Source of the DNA: an uncultured Cyclobacteriaceae bacterium
Lineage (GTDB): Bacteria > Bacteroidota > Bacteroidia > Cytophagales > Cyclobacteriaceae
DNA length: 43,839 bases
Reading direction: 5' to 3'
Assembly: GCA_947492745.1 (NCBI GenBank)
Contig: CANLOE010000058.1
Coordinates: 1-43,839, forward strand
Program-made: the position numbers and the translations under genes
Notes under the pieces: generated by a model
What the model saw: the letters and a program-made list of their open reading frames with translations, nothing else
Database searches by the model: none
Told to the model about the DNA's origin: nothing
In this document: piece after piece, positions 35,501 to 43,767 of the stretch
Layout of the letters: each line of letters opens with the position of its first letter
Numbering within the stretch: the stretch's first letter is position 1

Positions 35501-37373
35501 TGAGGTTGTGTTCACTGTTAGTGATGAAGGGGGCAATAACACCAGTTGTACCGTCACTCAGCGTGTCATCGATACTACACCACCCGTTATTACTGCCTGT
35601 GCCGCTACCCCTGCTCCCATTATGGCGAATGAAGATTGTCAGGCCATATTGCCCGACCTGAGAGTAGGTCTGGTGGTGAGTGATAACTGTGGGGCGGTCA
35701 TTAGTCAACAACCTACTCCCGGGACATTGGTCAGTCTTGGTGACATTATTGTTACTTTTATCGCTACCGATGCAGCAGGGAATACGGATAGATGTACTGT
35801 CATTGAACAGGTAGAGGACAAAACGGCACCCGAGGTACGGACAAAGAATATCAGTCTATCACTGGATGCCAGTGGCAATGCGAGCTTTTCACCTTCACAA
35901 ATCGATGATGGCAGTAGTGACAACTGTCTTGTTGCCGGGTTTAATGCAACTCCGCTTAGTTTCACCTGTAGTGATTTGGGTGACAATACGGCTACCTTGA
36001 CGGCTACAGATCTAGCCGGTAACAGTGGTATGAGCACAGCTATCGTAAGGATAGTGGACGATACACCCCCCGTTCTGCGGACATGTCCTTCCGATATTCA
36101 GGTGGAGCTGCCGGACAAAAATTGCGGCATCACGGTAAACTTTGACAGTCCTACAGCAGATGACAATTGTAGTGGGCTTACCATTCTACAGACCGAAGGT
36201 CCGGTAAGCGGTAGTGAGTTTTCCGGAGGAAACACCACGATTACTTTTGAGATTACCGATATCGGAGGAAATAGGGAAATCTGTTCTTTCGTTGTCACGG
36301 TAGAGGATAAGGATTTGCCCGTAATCGAATGTCCCGACGATATAGTTCAAACGTCGAATCCGGGCCTATGTGGGGCCGTAGTTTCCTATCCTTTGCCCAT
36401 AGGCACGGATAACTGTCCCTTTGCTCCCACAGCCATCACATTGATATCAGGGCTGCCCAGTGATGAGGTTTTTCCCGTCGGTAGTACTACCGTGACCTAC
36501 CGGATCACCGATGTCAGTGGTAATACTGCCGATTGTAGCTTTATGGTATCGATAATAGATGATGTGACCCCCACGATAACCTGTCCATTGAGCATTCGTA
36601 CCTTGGACCCAATAGTAAATTATACACCGCCCGTAGGTGAAGATAACTGTGCTACTGAAGTGCGACTGGTCGAAGGTCTAGGTCCTGGGGCTACTTTCCC
36701 CCTTGGTAGGACAATAGAGGCCTATGAGATAAGCGACGCCTCTGGCAGAAAGGCCGACTGTAGTTTCAGTGTGGTAGTGACCACTTCTTTGTTTCCTCCC
36801 GAGAACATCACTATCAGTAATGATATAGTAGAGGAAAGAGCGGAAGTAGGGAGTTTTGCGGCATTCTTAACGACAGAAGACCCCGACGGAAACGTAGATA
36901 GCCACACCTATTCCTTGATTGGTGGTGATGGGGGCGAGGACAATGGTTTTTTCAGAATAGAGGGAGATGAGCTATTGGTCAATAGGGCTTTCAATGCCGA
37001 AGAACAAAGAGATTTTAGCCTCCGTATTAGGACAACCGACAGTGAGGGCTTTACATTCGAGCGGGTTTTTGTTATCCGCCTTATACCTAATGTCGAATTG
37101 GAACTGGATATACCCAATGCTATCTCTCCCAATAATGATGGTGTAAATGATACCTGGAACATTCTTAACATCGAATTTCACCCGGAAAGCAATGTAAGGA
37201 TCTTTACCAGAAATGGAGTGGAGGTATTTCGGTCGGTAGGATATACAGTTCAGAATGAATGGGATGGCTTCAAAAACGGAAAAATACTACCGGCAGCCAG
37301 TTACTATTATGTTATCCAACTGAACGACCGGAAACAAAGGGTATATAACGGAGTAGTCTCCATTCTTCGCTGA
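32502..37373 (+). CDS. Giant secreted HYR-repeat adhesin with gliding-type (CHU_C) T9SS tail
   Basis: A 1623-residue exported surface protein. A signal peptide (about 1-25) precedes two Calx-beta domains (about 41-148 and 149-262), an Ig-like region (263-360), some 13 HYR-like repeats of about 82 residues (361-1432), a cadherin-like domain (1433-1530) and a gliding-motility C-terminal domain (1531-1623, NAISPNNDGVNDTW), the type B T9SS signal. Most HYR units carry a DNC motif, a GATTVTFTVxDxxGN-like strand and paired Cys, so disulfide bonds are likely. I use ATG at 32502 over the in-frame GTG at 32496. The function is presumably adhesion or matrix binding. PorP/SprF and OmpA-like genes follow on the same strand. 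Confidence 0.92.
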   Translation: MFFKYNICCAVVFFASLLSSFAFDEVSPKTNSDVLVADPEVRLTISSNAVREANASLTIVATLEATTTEEVTVDLRYSGTATFGVDYTVPTRITIPPNTLSGQVMLTTVSDVLDEINEIIRIDIDNVVNATGIPGNQVNSFIVDDDPLPTVVLSLRDSPFAENGGIATVTATLNEISSKDVKVNLSFLGTALGGDYTISPFTSNITIAAGSLSEEKQIIGTDDMNFEGDETVIINIASVVNGLEDGDQSITAVIADDDNPTIATEPILGSPFCPGEEVLVDYTASNSFLSGNVFVAQLSDATGSFASPVDIGSESTIFRSGTITATIPTGRRGMEFRIRVISSNPVVEGTDNGTDLEIDRTRPVISSCSPTPTDLIADKNCQAILPDYRGDIVASDDCTFSISQNPASGTLVPIGATTIVFTVQDEGGNSSTCSVIQRIVDRSAPSITTCAEVPEALEADASCKAPLPDFTSEVEASDNCGFSVTQSPVAGTLVDLGSTLVTLTAVDDAGNSSECTVQQVVIDMTPPVISSCAITPTDLIADINCEAIMPDLSTGILASDNCNVFIAQDPPIGTVITIGQTVVTFTASDDAGNTSTCAVVQVVVDRESPQILVCAATPEDLEANASCQAIMPDLRSGLSVVDNCSAGLTLSQDPAPGTLLGLGATTVTFTVKDASNNEATCQVIEKVIDTTDPVIDRCIDTAPVLEAEENVCSSPMPDLRADLTVFDNCSFSIAQSPAAGTDVPLGATEVVFTVSDIEGNETTCSVEQVVIDITPPSITKCPDIPPILSADGSCGNIVRDFTAEVVFFDNCIASVTVTQSPTPGTRIPLGNSEITFTVMDGAGLMATCSIIQTVRDDTNPIIDFCPGNPGDLIADNSCQAILPDLRAGISARDNCTSDLIIVQSPAPGSTLTVGRTSVSFSVMDRTGNANTSCAVIQTVVDNSLPEITRCPVPADITADATCAIAIPDLRGALVVNDNCTGVLSIDQSPAPGTILNPGDNEVVFTVSDEGGNNTSCTVTQRVIDTTPPVITACAATPAPIMANEDCQAILPDLRVGLVVSDNCGAVISQQPTPGTLVSLGDIIVTFIATDAAGNTDRCTVIEQVEDKTAPEVRTKNISLSLDASGNASFSPSQIDDGSSDNCLVAGFNATPLSFTCSDLGDNTATLTATDLAGNSGMSTAIVRIVDDTPPVLRTCPSDIQVELPDKNCGITVNFDSPTADDNCSGLTILQTEGPVSGSEFSGGNTTITFEITDIGGNREICSFVVTVEDKDLPVIECPDDIVQTSNPGLCGAVVSYPLPIGTDNCPFAPTAITLISGLPSDEVFPVGSTTVTYRITDVSGNTADCSFMVSIIDDVTPTITCPLSIRTLDPIVNYTPPVGEDNCATEVRLVEGLGPGATFPLGRTIEAYEISDASGRKADCSFSVVVTTSLFPPENITISNDIVEERAEVGSFAAFLTTEDPDGNVDSHTYSLIGGDGGEDNGFFRIEGDELLVNRAFNAEEQRDFSLRIRTTDSEGFTFERVFVIRLIPNVELELDIPNAISPNNDGVNDTWNILNIEFHPESNVRIFTRNGVEVFRSVGYTVQNEWDGFKNGKILPAASYYYVIQLNDRKQRVYNGVVSILR

Positions 37374-37569
37374 GACTTTGAGCACGACAGATAAAATAGT
37401 ATGCGTAGCTGCTGAGTATGTAGGGGAGTGATTCGTACCGCCCAGTAGAACGGTCAATCGTAAGCGGGGGGTGGGAAGCATGTATTTTCATGAGGTACCA
37501 TAATAACCTCGAATCGAAAACTACGGGACTTAACCTGAATAGAAATGTAAACAATATAGAAATCAACAT

Positions 37570-38592
37570 ATGAAAAAGGTTTGTTTTTTGACGAGTTTGC
37601 TGCCCTTGATGGTTTCTGTTGTTTACGGGCAAGTTCCCATGCTACAAAGCCAGTATTTCCAGAATGCCCCTGCCTTTAACCCTGCCTTAGCAGGATTGGA
37701 GACCTATTGGGACATAAAAGCAGGTTATCGACAGCAGTGGTCCGGGTTGGAAGATGCGCCTGAGTCGATGTTTTTTAGTGCTTACGGCCTACTGAACCAC
37801 TTAGAACATCATTTTTACGACCCCAAGGCCTATTCTCTGCGCATCAGCGACCCCAGTCAATATGGAGAGACAGAACATACCTTGGAAACCGAAAGGAAGG
37901 CCAAAAAAGGTATTGGAGGCTTTGTGCTCCAAGATGCCCAAGGTATTTTTAAGCAGGTATCCGGACAGTTGAACTATGCCCATCATTTTCCCATCGGCAA
38001 TAGCGATGCCTATCTGTCTCTGGGAGCAACCCTCGGCCTTACCAATTATCAAATAGACTTTGTTCGGGTACGGTTGAGGGATATGGACAATGATCGGGTA
38101 TACAATTCGCTACTTAACAATGGGAGTTCCAATACTTTTTTGAATGGAAGTTGGGGCCTATGCTATTACACTTCGGAGTATTATTTTTCCTATGGCATGG
38201 CCTCTGTCTTCAGCACGGTAATATCCGGAAACAAGGAGGTGTTGCAGGAAAACTCCCCACAGCATCAAGTAATGATGGGCTATAGACTCAACCTGAACCA
38301 TCACTTTGCATTATTGCCCAGTGGCATTTTGCGCATGGGCAGTGGATGGCCCGAAGAGTGGATGATGAATGTGAAGTTAAGGTACGCCGATAGGTTCTGG
38401 GTAGGCGCAGGCTACCGGAACGGAGGGGATATCGTGGGTATGTTCGGACTCAATTTCGATCATTTCCTCAGTGTGAGTTATTCTTATGACCTGACTACTT
38501 CCAATATCAGCGACTTCAACAACGGAAGTCATGAAGTCATCATTGGTCTACAGCTTTACAACTACACAGATACAAAAACCTACTTTTGGTAA
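37570..38592 (+). CDS. PorP/SprF-family type IX secretion membrane protein
   Basis: A 340-residue outer-membrane barrel. The signal peptide is 1-20 or 21 (VYGQ), followed by the family's opening SQYFQNAPAFNPALAGLE and RQQWSGLEDAPESMFFS. SprF/PorP proteins serve surface display of CHU_C-tailed adhesins: SprF in Flavobacterium johnsoniae is needed for SprB. The adhesin gene lies 196 bases upstream and the OmpA-like gene 15 bases downstream, matching that known locus type. Confidence 0.92.
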   Translation: MKKVCFLTSLLPLMVSVVYGQVPMLQSQYFQNAPAFNPALAGLETYWDIKAGYRQQWSGLEDAPESMFFSAYGLLNHLEHHFYDPKAYSLRISDPSQYGETEHTLETERKAKKGIGGFVLQDAQGIFKQVSGQLNYAHHFPIGNSDAYLSLGATLGLTNYQIDFVRVRLRDMDNDRVYNSLLNNGSSNTFLNGSWGLCYYTSEYYFSYGMASVFSTVISGNKEVLQENSPQHQVMMGYRLNLNHHFALLPSGILRMGSGWPEEWMMNVKLRYADRFWVGAGYRNGGDIVGMFGLNFDHFLSVSYSYDLTTSNISDFNNGSHEVIIGLQLYNYTDTKTYFW

Positions 38593-38607
38593 CGGATTCG
38601 ATCGATT

Positions 38608-40182
38608 ATGAAAAACTTTTTTTTTACACTAGCGATATTCCTTCTAGACACTCATTTTGGCAATGCCCAAGCACCGGATCTGGCCTCTCCTGTACGCCTC
38701 GGGACATCTGTAAATACATCAAGTGAAGAAAGCTACCCGATACTCTCGCCCGAGAGAGACCGGCTCTATTTTGTCCGGACACTATACGCTGCCAATAAGG
38801 GAGGGGTACAGGCAGGTCAGGACATTTGGTATAGTAAAAAGAGTGATGATGGTACATGGAAAACGGCAGAGAACAGGCTGAAAAAATTGAATACCATAGA
38901 AAACAATGCCGTCATCGGCATCAGTAAAAACGGAAAACGTCTCTACCTGATCAATTCTTATTTTGAACTGGAAAAACGCCATCAAGGTATTGCCTTTAGC
39001 GATTTTGATGATCGCAAAGGTGTTTGGAGCCGGCCGGAAGAACTGGGGGTAGAAGTACAGGTGGGCAATAACTTTTATGGCTTCTATATGCATCCCGATG
39101 AAGACATATTGTTGATTTCCATGACGGGTGACCGGTCTTTGGGCGAAGAGGACCTTTACGTAAGCCAGAAGACGGGAGAGGGTCAATGGACAAAGCCCAT
39201 ACATTTGGGGGGGACGGTCAATACATCCGGTTTTGAAATCTCTCCTTTCCTCTCTGAGGACAAAAGGACACTCTACTTTTCCAGTAGCGGGCTAGAAGGG
39301 CTGGGCGATGCAGATATATTTATGACGGAGCGAAAGGGCGATGGCTGGCAGGATTGGTCAGAGCCCCTTAACTTAGGGGAGGGGGTCAACTCTAGTCGTT
39401 TTGATGCCTATTTTACGGTCGATGACCAAGAGGGTGCTTTTTTTGCCAGTAATAGAGAAGGTGGACTTAGTGATATCTATCATGCGCAGTATAAGAAGAA
39501 AATACTAAAAGACAATAGTCCTGACAGTACTGCCATGGCCAAAGAAACTCCCGAACAAAACGATACCTCTGAAACTGAATCGGCAAAAAACAAGAATACC
39601 ATCGATGAAAGCGCTGTGGCTTCTACCGATGCGAAAAATGGCACGGACATTCCTGCCTCAGATGGACAGCCTCAAGCCCAAAATGCCAAAGTAAAAGTAG
39701 AAGAAGGGGAAGGCAGTCCTGCCACGGCCATGAATGAGGGTGTTGATACTTCCAAAGAACAAGAGAATAAGGAGGAGACAGCGGCCAAAGAACTGAGCAA
39801 TACTACAGCTCAGGTAGCTATGGAAAGCGGAAAGTTGCCGGAGAAAGTCTATGTGCTTTTCGGCTTCGACTCCTTTGCGCTCGACCCAAAGTACAGAACG
39901 CCCATAAATACCACAGCAGACTACCTACTTCAACATGATAATTCAAAAGTACATATTGTAGGCTATACCGATGATATAGGAGATGAAAAATACAATCTTT
40001 ACCTTTCGGAAGAAAGAGCGGAAACAGTACGAAAGTACCTCAAGAAAAGGGGGGTAAACGACATTACCATTCAGGTAGAAGGCAAAGGGGAAGCGGACCC
40101 TTACAGGAAAAACGATAGTAAAGAACATCGCAAACTCAATCGACGCGTTGAAATCAGCTTTATGCCCAGAGAGCGTAAGTAA
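38608..40182 (+). CDS. OmpA-family protein with WD40-like (PD40) repeats
   Basis: A 524-residue cell-envelope protein: signal peptide (about 1-20), PD40-type propeller repeats (about 40-300, with YPILSPERDRLYFVR and ISPFLSEDKRTLYFSS), a low-complexity linker rich in Glu, Ala, Asp and Thr (about 305-400), and an OmpA peptidoglycan-binding domain (about 410-524, FGFDSFAL, GYTDDIGDEKYN, LSEERAETVRKYL and LNRRVEISF). It likely ties the PorP/SprF partner to peptidoglycan. It is co-transcribed with the preceding gene (15-base gap). Confidence 0.9.
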   Translation: MKNFFFTLAIFLLDTHFGNAQAPDLASPVRLGTSVNTSSEESYPILSPERDRLYFVRTLYAANKGGVQAGQDIWYSKKSDDGTWKTAENRLKKLNTIENNAVIGISKNGKRLYLINSYFELEKRHQGIAFSDFDDRKGVWSRPEELGVEVQVGNNFYGFYMHPDEDILLISMTGDRSLGEEDLYVSQKTGEGQWTKPIHLGGTVNTSGFEISPFLSEDKRTLYFSSSGLEGLGDADIFMTERKGDGWQDWSEPLNLGEGVNSSRFDAYFTVDDQEGAFFASNREGGLSDIYHAQYKKKILKDNSPDSTAMAKETPEQNDTSETESAKNKNTIDESAVASTDAKNGTDIPASDGQPQAQNAKVKVEEGEGSPATAMNEGVDTSKEQENKEETAAKELSNTTAQVAMESGKLPEKVYVLFGFDSFALDPKYRTPINTTADYLLQHDNSKVHIVGYTDDIGDEKYNLYLSEERAETVRKYLKKRGVNDITIQVEGKGEADPYRKNDSKEHRKLNRRVEISFMPRERK

Positions 40183-40242
40183 AGGTGTTCATACACGCTT
40201 CTGTATGGCCGGTACCAACACGGGATAAAACCTATGGATGTA

Positions 40243-40259
40243 AAGACTGTTTTGAGAGA
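40243..40259 (+). repeat. Solitary half-end of element E
   Basis: AAGACTGTTTTGAGA matches the left tip of element E (AGAGACTGTTTTGAA), with nothing of the interior nearby. Confidence 0.35.
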
Positions 40260-40278
40260 AATCATTGAAGTGATTCAA

Positions 40279-40444
40279 CCCAGATCATGCGTTGGAACTT
40301 CGTGGCGAGGGTTTACATATCCATAAACAAGGGGGTTTAATTGGACTTGGCATAGCACCGCTATGGTGAATTCAAAAAACGTAGTGCAACGACCGGTTTG
40401 CAGCTATTTAGATCTGCAGTAGATTTTCCAATGCATGATCTGGG
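40279..40444 (-). repeat. Element D copy 2, reversed (166 bp)
   Basis: Inverted ends CCCAGATCATGCGTTGGAA and the complement of CCCAGATCATGCATTGGAA. The hairpin CATAGC-ACC-GCTATG is in the middle. Its right end (GGG at 40444) touches the TAA stop codon of the AsmA-like gene. Confidence 0.85.
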
Positions 40445-43018
40445 TTAATTGTTGACGGAGCCATCTCCGTCCTCCTCGTCTTCGTCCCAGTCAAAGTAGT
40501 CGTCTTCCTCAAGCTCTTTATCCTTTTTTTCGGTTTTACCCTTGCTCTTAAAGGCATCTTTGAGTTCTTTTACTTCTTTTTTCAGGTCTTTGATGATTTT
40601 CTTTTTGACACTTTTCGTATCGTAGAGTATCGTATAGTCACTGGTAGTACCCAGTATTTTCAGGTAGACTTTAGAGCGTCCGGAGGCATCTTCTTCTATG
40701 GCGCCGAAGGCTTCGTCCTTGTCGATGCGTTCTTTGTTACGGATAGGAGCGACTACCGTATAGGCAATATGTTGGTCGAGCGTATGGGTACCGCTGATGA
40801 GAATATTGGACACGTTTGACCTGATTTCCATCTCGGGAAGGTAAATGGTCTCGTTTTCGATGTGGATATCATTGGCTAGATCGGAAAAACGCAGGTGGTC
40901 CAGGTTTTCTTGCCTGACGTACTTGGAGAGCATTTGCATAGGCTCAAAATTGTTCAGTTCACCATTTTTTATAGAGGTGCTGATATCGGCCGTCAGTGAT
41001 TTATTGTCCAGGTTCAGATTCTTATCGAAGGCCATTTCTGACATGATGCCCGCATAGATTTGACCTTTGAGGTGTCGGTCCACTAGGAAATCCTGATTAA
41101 AGTTTTCGAACACATAGAATATGCTATCGATATCGATACGGTAAAGCGTTAGGTCGCTTTTGGCTGTCATTCGGTCGGGGTTTCGGGTATTGACGAGGCT
41201 ATTGAGCTTTATATTGCCGCCCAGGGCATTGAAAGAGATTTTCTGCAAGGCCGCTAGCTGTTCTTTCACCTTAAGTTTGCCTTGTATGTGTTCGGGGTGG
41301 AATCGTCGAAAGTGCAACTGCTCCACATTACAATCAAAAGATAGCACCAGATTTTCGGGTATGCTCAGACTATAGGCAACGGTATCCGTGACAGGAGCCG
41401 CACTTGTACTTTCCGGTATGTCTTCCTGAAAGCGCTCCGATAGCAGTGCATCCAAGTCGATGAATTCTGATTTGAGATCGGCCGCAATGCTCAGTGGCTG
41501 CCCTTCGAACAAAAAGTAGGTAACGATATTGACCAAAAAACCATTCAACAGAAAATCAGAACGTCCCAGCCTTCCCGAAACATCGCTGATGGCCAGATCG
41601 CTCTTGTTGAAGATGAGGCTTCCGGAGAGGTCGTTCAGCATCAGGTCTTCATTGCCCATGTCGATGCCGATTTTCTGCATTCCTATTTCTCCACTGGTAT
41701 TGACCCGCTGCGCCGTACTTTTATTTTTAAAATCGTTAAGCCTGCCTTCCAATTCAATATCGATTTCTACTTTTCCCGTAGCGGAGCGTATGGCTTCTAT
41801 GGGATGGAATTTCAGTAAAGAGACCACCTCCAGTTCGCCTTTAAAATCCAGTTTTACGATGGGGTCCTCTAGGTTCTTCATTTCGAAGTCTGCCCTGAAA
41901 GGGGTTCCTTCCAGTATGCCCTCCATCTCTTTCAGGCTCAGGGAGGCTTTGTGCAGGTCACGGAGCGATGAAGTCTCAAAGCTACCGATAAGATTGGCCT
42001 TCTGTATTTGGGCCTTGGTGCCGGGGTGAAAGACCGTCGCCCCTTTAAAACCAAAATCCACCTTGAGGCCTGGAGACTGGTTCTTGCTGATGGCACCACC
42101 CAGTTCTAAATCAAAAAATACCTCTCCTTTGCTCTTATAGGCACTCAATGGCTGAACCCATTTTTCGGGCAATAACTGTAACAGTGTCTGTATGTTGGCC
42201 GACTCTCCCTCCATAAAAAGGTCTACGGTATTGATTTTTCCAAACCGATACCCGCCGTAGACCAAAAAGGAGGCTTTGCTGCCGCTGAGTTTCAGGGAAG
42301 AAGGACTGAAGCTGATATTACCCTTAGCTCCATCATAGGAAAACTTGGCGTCGATGAGCCAATTTTTGCCTTTCAGATAACTGATACTATCGAAGTTGAG
42401 GACATTGCTCTTGAGCTGCCCTTCAGCTGCGATATCAAAATAGGTCCCTTGGTTTTGCAGGGAAGCCCTGAGACTTGGGGTATGTACATCCACATTTTGC
42501 GCTAAGGCTTCGTTTTGATACGTAAAGTGGGTATTGATCAGGTGTATTCGATTGAGTCGGAGCTGAATTTTCGAAGGAGATTTTTTTCCGGTACCGCTTT
42601 CTTTGAGAATAGCGTAGTTGGGCCTGCCCTGTCGATCTATTTTTAGGGAAAGGTCGGCATTTTCCAAGTGGACCTGACGTATGCTGTAATCTCCACGAAT
42701 CAGTGATATAGGATTAAAGGTAAAATGGACCCTATCTGCCTTTAGCAGGTTTTCCTGACTGTTGGGAAAACTTTCCTCGATGCGCACTTGGTTAAAGGTC
42801 AGGGCTATCATGGGAAACTTATCGAAAGCATTGACCTCTATAGCCCCGACATGTACGGGAGTATTCAGGCTTTTATTGGCTTCTTTGACAAAATAGTCGA
42901 TCAGCTCATCCCTGTACAGGTAAGTGGAGCCTACGATTATAGAGACAAAAGTAACCACCGCAATGAAGGTATAGAGCAGTATTCTTTTTAGGAGCTTTAT
43001 GAGTCTCTTCGTGTTCAA
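40445..43018 (-). CDS. AsmA-like envelope protein
   Basis: An 857-residue protein with one N-terminal membrane helix (about 12-32) and a very long periplasmic beta-rich body. The opening after the helix (VHVGAIEVNAFDKFPMIALTFNQVRI) and repeated short phrases such as FTFNPISLIRGDYSIRQVHL are AsmA-family. The end is strongly acidic (KKDKELEEDDYFDWDEDEED). AsmA-like proteins are thought to move or organise phospholipid between inner and outer membranes; that role here is inferred. The start is TTG at 43018, since no ATG lies upstream in frame. The stop codon abuts element D. Confidence 0.85.
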   Translation of the reverse strand: MNTKRLIKLLKRILLYTFIAVVTFVSIIVGSTYLYRDELIDYFVKEANKSLNTPVHVGAIEVNAFDKFPMIALTFNQVRIEESFPNSQENLLKADRVHFTFNPISLIRGDYSIRQVHLENADLSLKIDRQGRPNYAILKESGTGKKSPSKIQLRLNRIHLINTHFTYQNEALAQNVDVHTPSLRASLQNQGTYFDIAAEGQLKSNVLNFDSISYLKGKNWLIDAKFSYDGAKGNISFSPSSLKLSGSKASFLVYGGYRFGKINTVDLFMEGESANIQTLLQLLPEKWVQPLSAYKSKGEVFFDLELGGAISKNQSPGLKVDFGFKGATVFHPGTKAQIQKANLIGSFETSSLRDLHKASLSLKEMEGILEGTPFRADFEMKNLEDPIVKLDFKGELEVVSLLKFHPIEAIRSATGKVEIDIELEGRLNDFKNKSTAQRVNTSGEIGMQKIGIDMGNEDLMLNDLSGSLIFNKSDLAISDVSGRLGRSDFLLNGFLVNIVTYFLFEGQPLSIAADLKSEFIDLDALLSERFQEDIPESTSAAPVTDTVAYSLSIPENLVLSFDCNVEQLHFRRFHPEHIQGKLKVKEQLAALQKISFNALGGNIKLNSLVNTRNPDRMTAKSDLTLYRIDIDSIFYVFENFNQDFLVDRHLKGQIYAGIMSEMAFDKNLNLDNKSLTADISTSIKNGELNNFEPMQMLSKYVRQENLDHLRFSDLANDIHIENETIYLPEMEIRSNVSNILISGTHTLDQHIAYTVVAPIRNKERIDKDEAFGAIEEDASGRSKVYLKILGTTSDYTILYDTKSVKKKIIKDLKKEVKELKDAFKSKGKTEKKDKELEEDDYFDWDEDEEDGDGSVNN

Positions 43019-43217
43019 TCCGATATGTTGGAATTATATCCTGTTTTGCCATTACCTAATGTCCCTATCGCAGAATCCATATTTTGAATTCCACTGGAGC
43101 GGACTACTAAAACTACAAAACCACAGGTAGATTTTAGCTGGAAAACGAGCAAGTCTTTTAAGAGCAACGTTATTTTTCATGAGGCCATATATTTTTTTGA
43201 TTTTTATTTGTTCCTGA

Positions 43218-43248
43218 TTTGCATTAGAAAAAAAATGCACTAAGTTTG
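43218..43248 (+). promoter_or_regulatory. Promoter of tRNA-Val, consensus Bacteroidota type
   Basis: TTTG (43218-43221), exactly 19 bases, then TAAGTTTG (43241-43248). This is a consensus TTTG-N19-TAnnTTTG promoter, about 50 bases before the tRNA. Confidence 0.75.
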
Positions 43249-43298
43249 CATTCCCATTCACAACAAGTATGCCACTAAGGGCAAGAAAATGTTGAAAG

Positions 43299-43373
43299 GG
43301 GCGCTTAGCTCAGCTGGTTCAGAGCACCTCGTTTACACCGAGGGGGTCGGGGGTTCGAATCCCTCAGCGCCCA
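43299..43373 (+). tRNA. tRNA-Val (anticodon TAC)
   Basis: The acceptor stem GGGCGCT/AGCGCCC pairs fully. The anticodon arm is CCTCG-TTTACAC-CGAGG with TAC at positions 34-36, reading GUA valine codons. The T arm is GGGGGTTCGAATCCCTC. The discriminator is A and CCA is not encoded. Confidence 0.96.
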
Positions 43374-43381
43374 CATTTATT

Positions 43382-43418
43382 AAAAGGCCTTCAAAATCAT
43401 TGATTTTGAAGGCCTTTT
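43382..43418 (+). terminator. Terminator after tRNA-Val
   Basis: AAAAGGCCTTCAAAATCA and its exact complement TGATTTTGAAGGCCTTTT meet with one base between them, 9 bases after the tRNA. Confidence 0.88.
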
Positions 43419-43469
43419 GCATTTTGGAGTTCAAAATTTTCAAAAACCAATTTCCACTCTTATTTTAAA

Positions 43470-43604
43470 CCTGGATCATGCATTGGAAAATCTACTGCGG
43501 ATCTAAATAGCTGCAAACCGGTCGTTGCACTACTTTTTTTGAAGTCACCATAACAGTGCTACGCTGAATCCGATAAAAAGCCCTGATTTATTGATTATTT
43601 TGGG
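43470..43604 (+). repeat. Hybrid D/C element (135 bp)
   Basis: The left half (CCTGGATCATGCATTGGAAA, then TACTGCGGATCTAAATAGC) is element D. The right end (TTATTGATTATTTTGGG) is element B/C type. Flanks are TTAAA and TTTAA. It looks like a recombinant of two element kinds. Confidence 0.7.
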
Positions 43605-43694
43605 TTTAAGGCAAAATCAACCATTTTTGGCCCGTTTTTGGTTTCTGAGTGGCTACAAATGGAAGTAGTGCGAAATTATAGTTGGAGTAAAAAA

Positions 43695-43724
43695 GAAGAG
43701 GCTGTCTTTTGATACAGCCTCTTC
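43695..43724. terminator. Hairpin, likely bidirectional terminator
   Basis: GAAGAGGCTGT pairs with ACAGCCTCTTC around a short loop, followed six bases later by a run of seven T. No gene inside the window obviously uses it. Confidence 0.5.
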
Positions 43725-43767
43725 CCGGTTTTTTTCATTTTTAAGTTAAGGTTAGTTTTGCGGTCTT

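Noticed and set aside
33086-36298. Long Ser/Val/Thr-rich minus-strand frames
   Set aside because: Antisense shadows of the HYR repeats of the adhesin.
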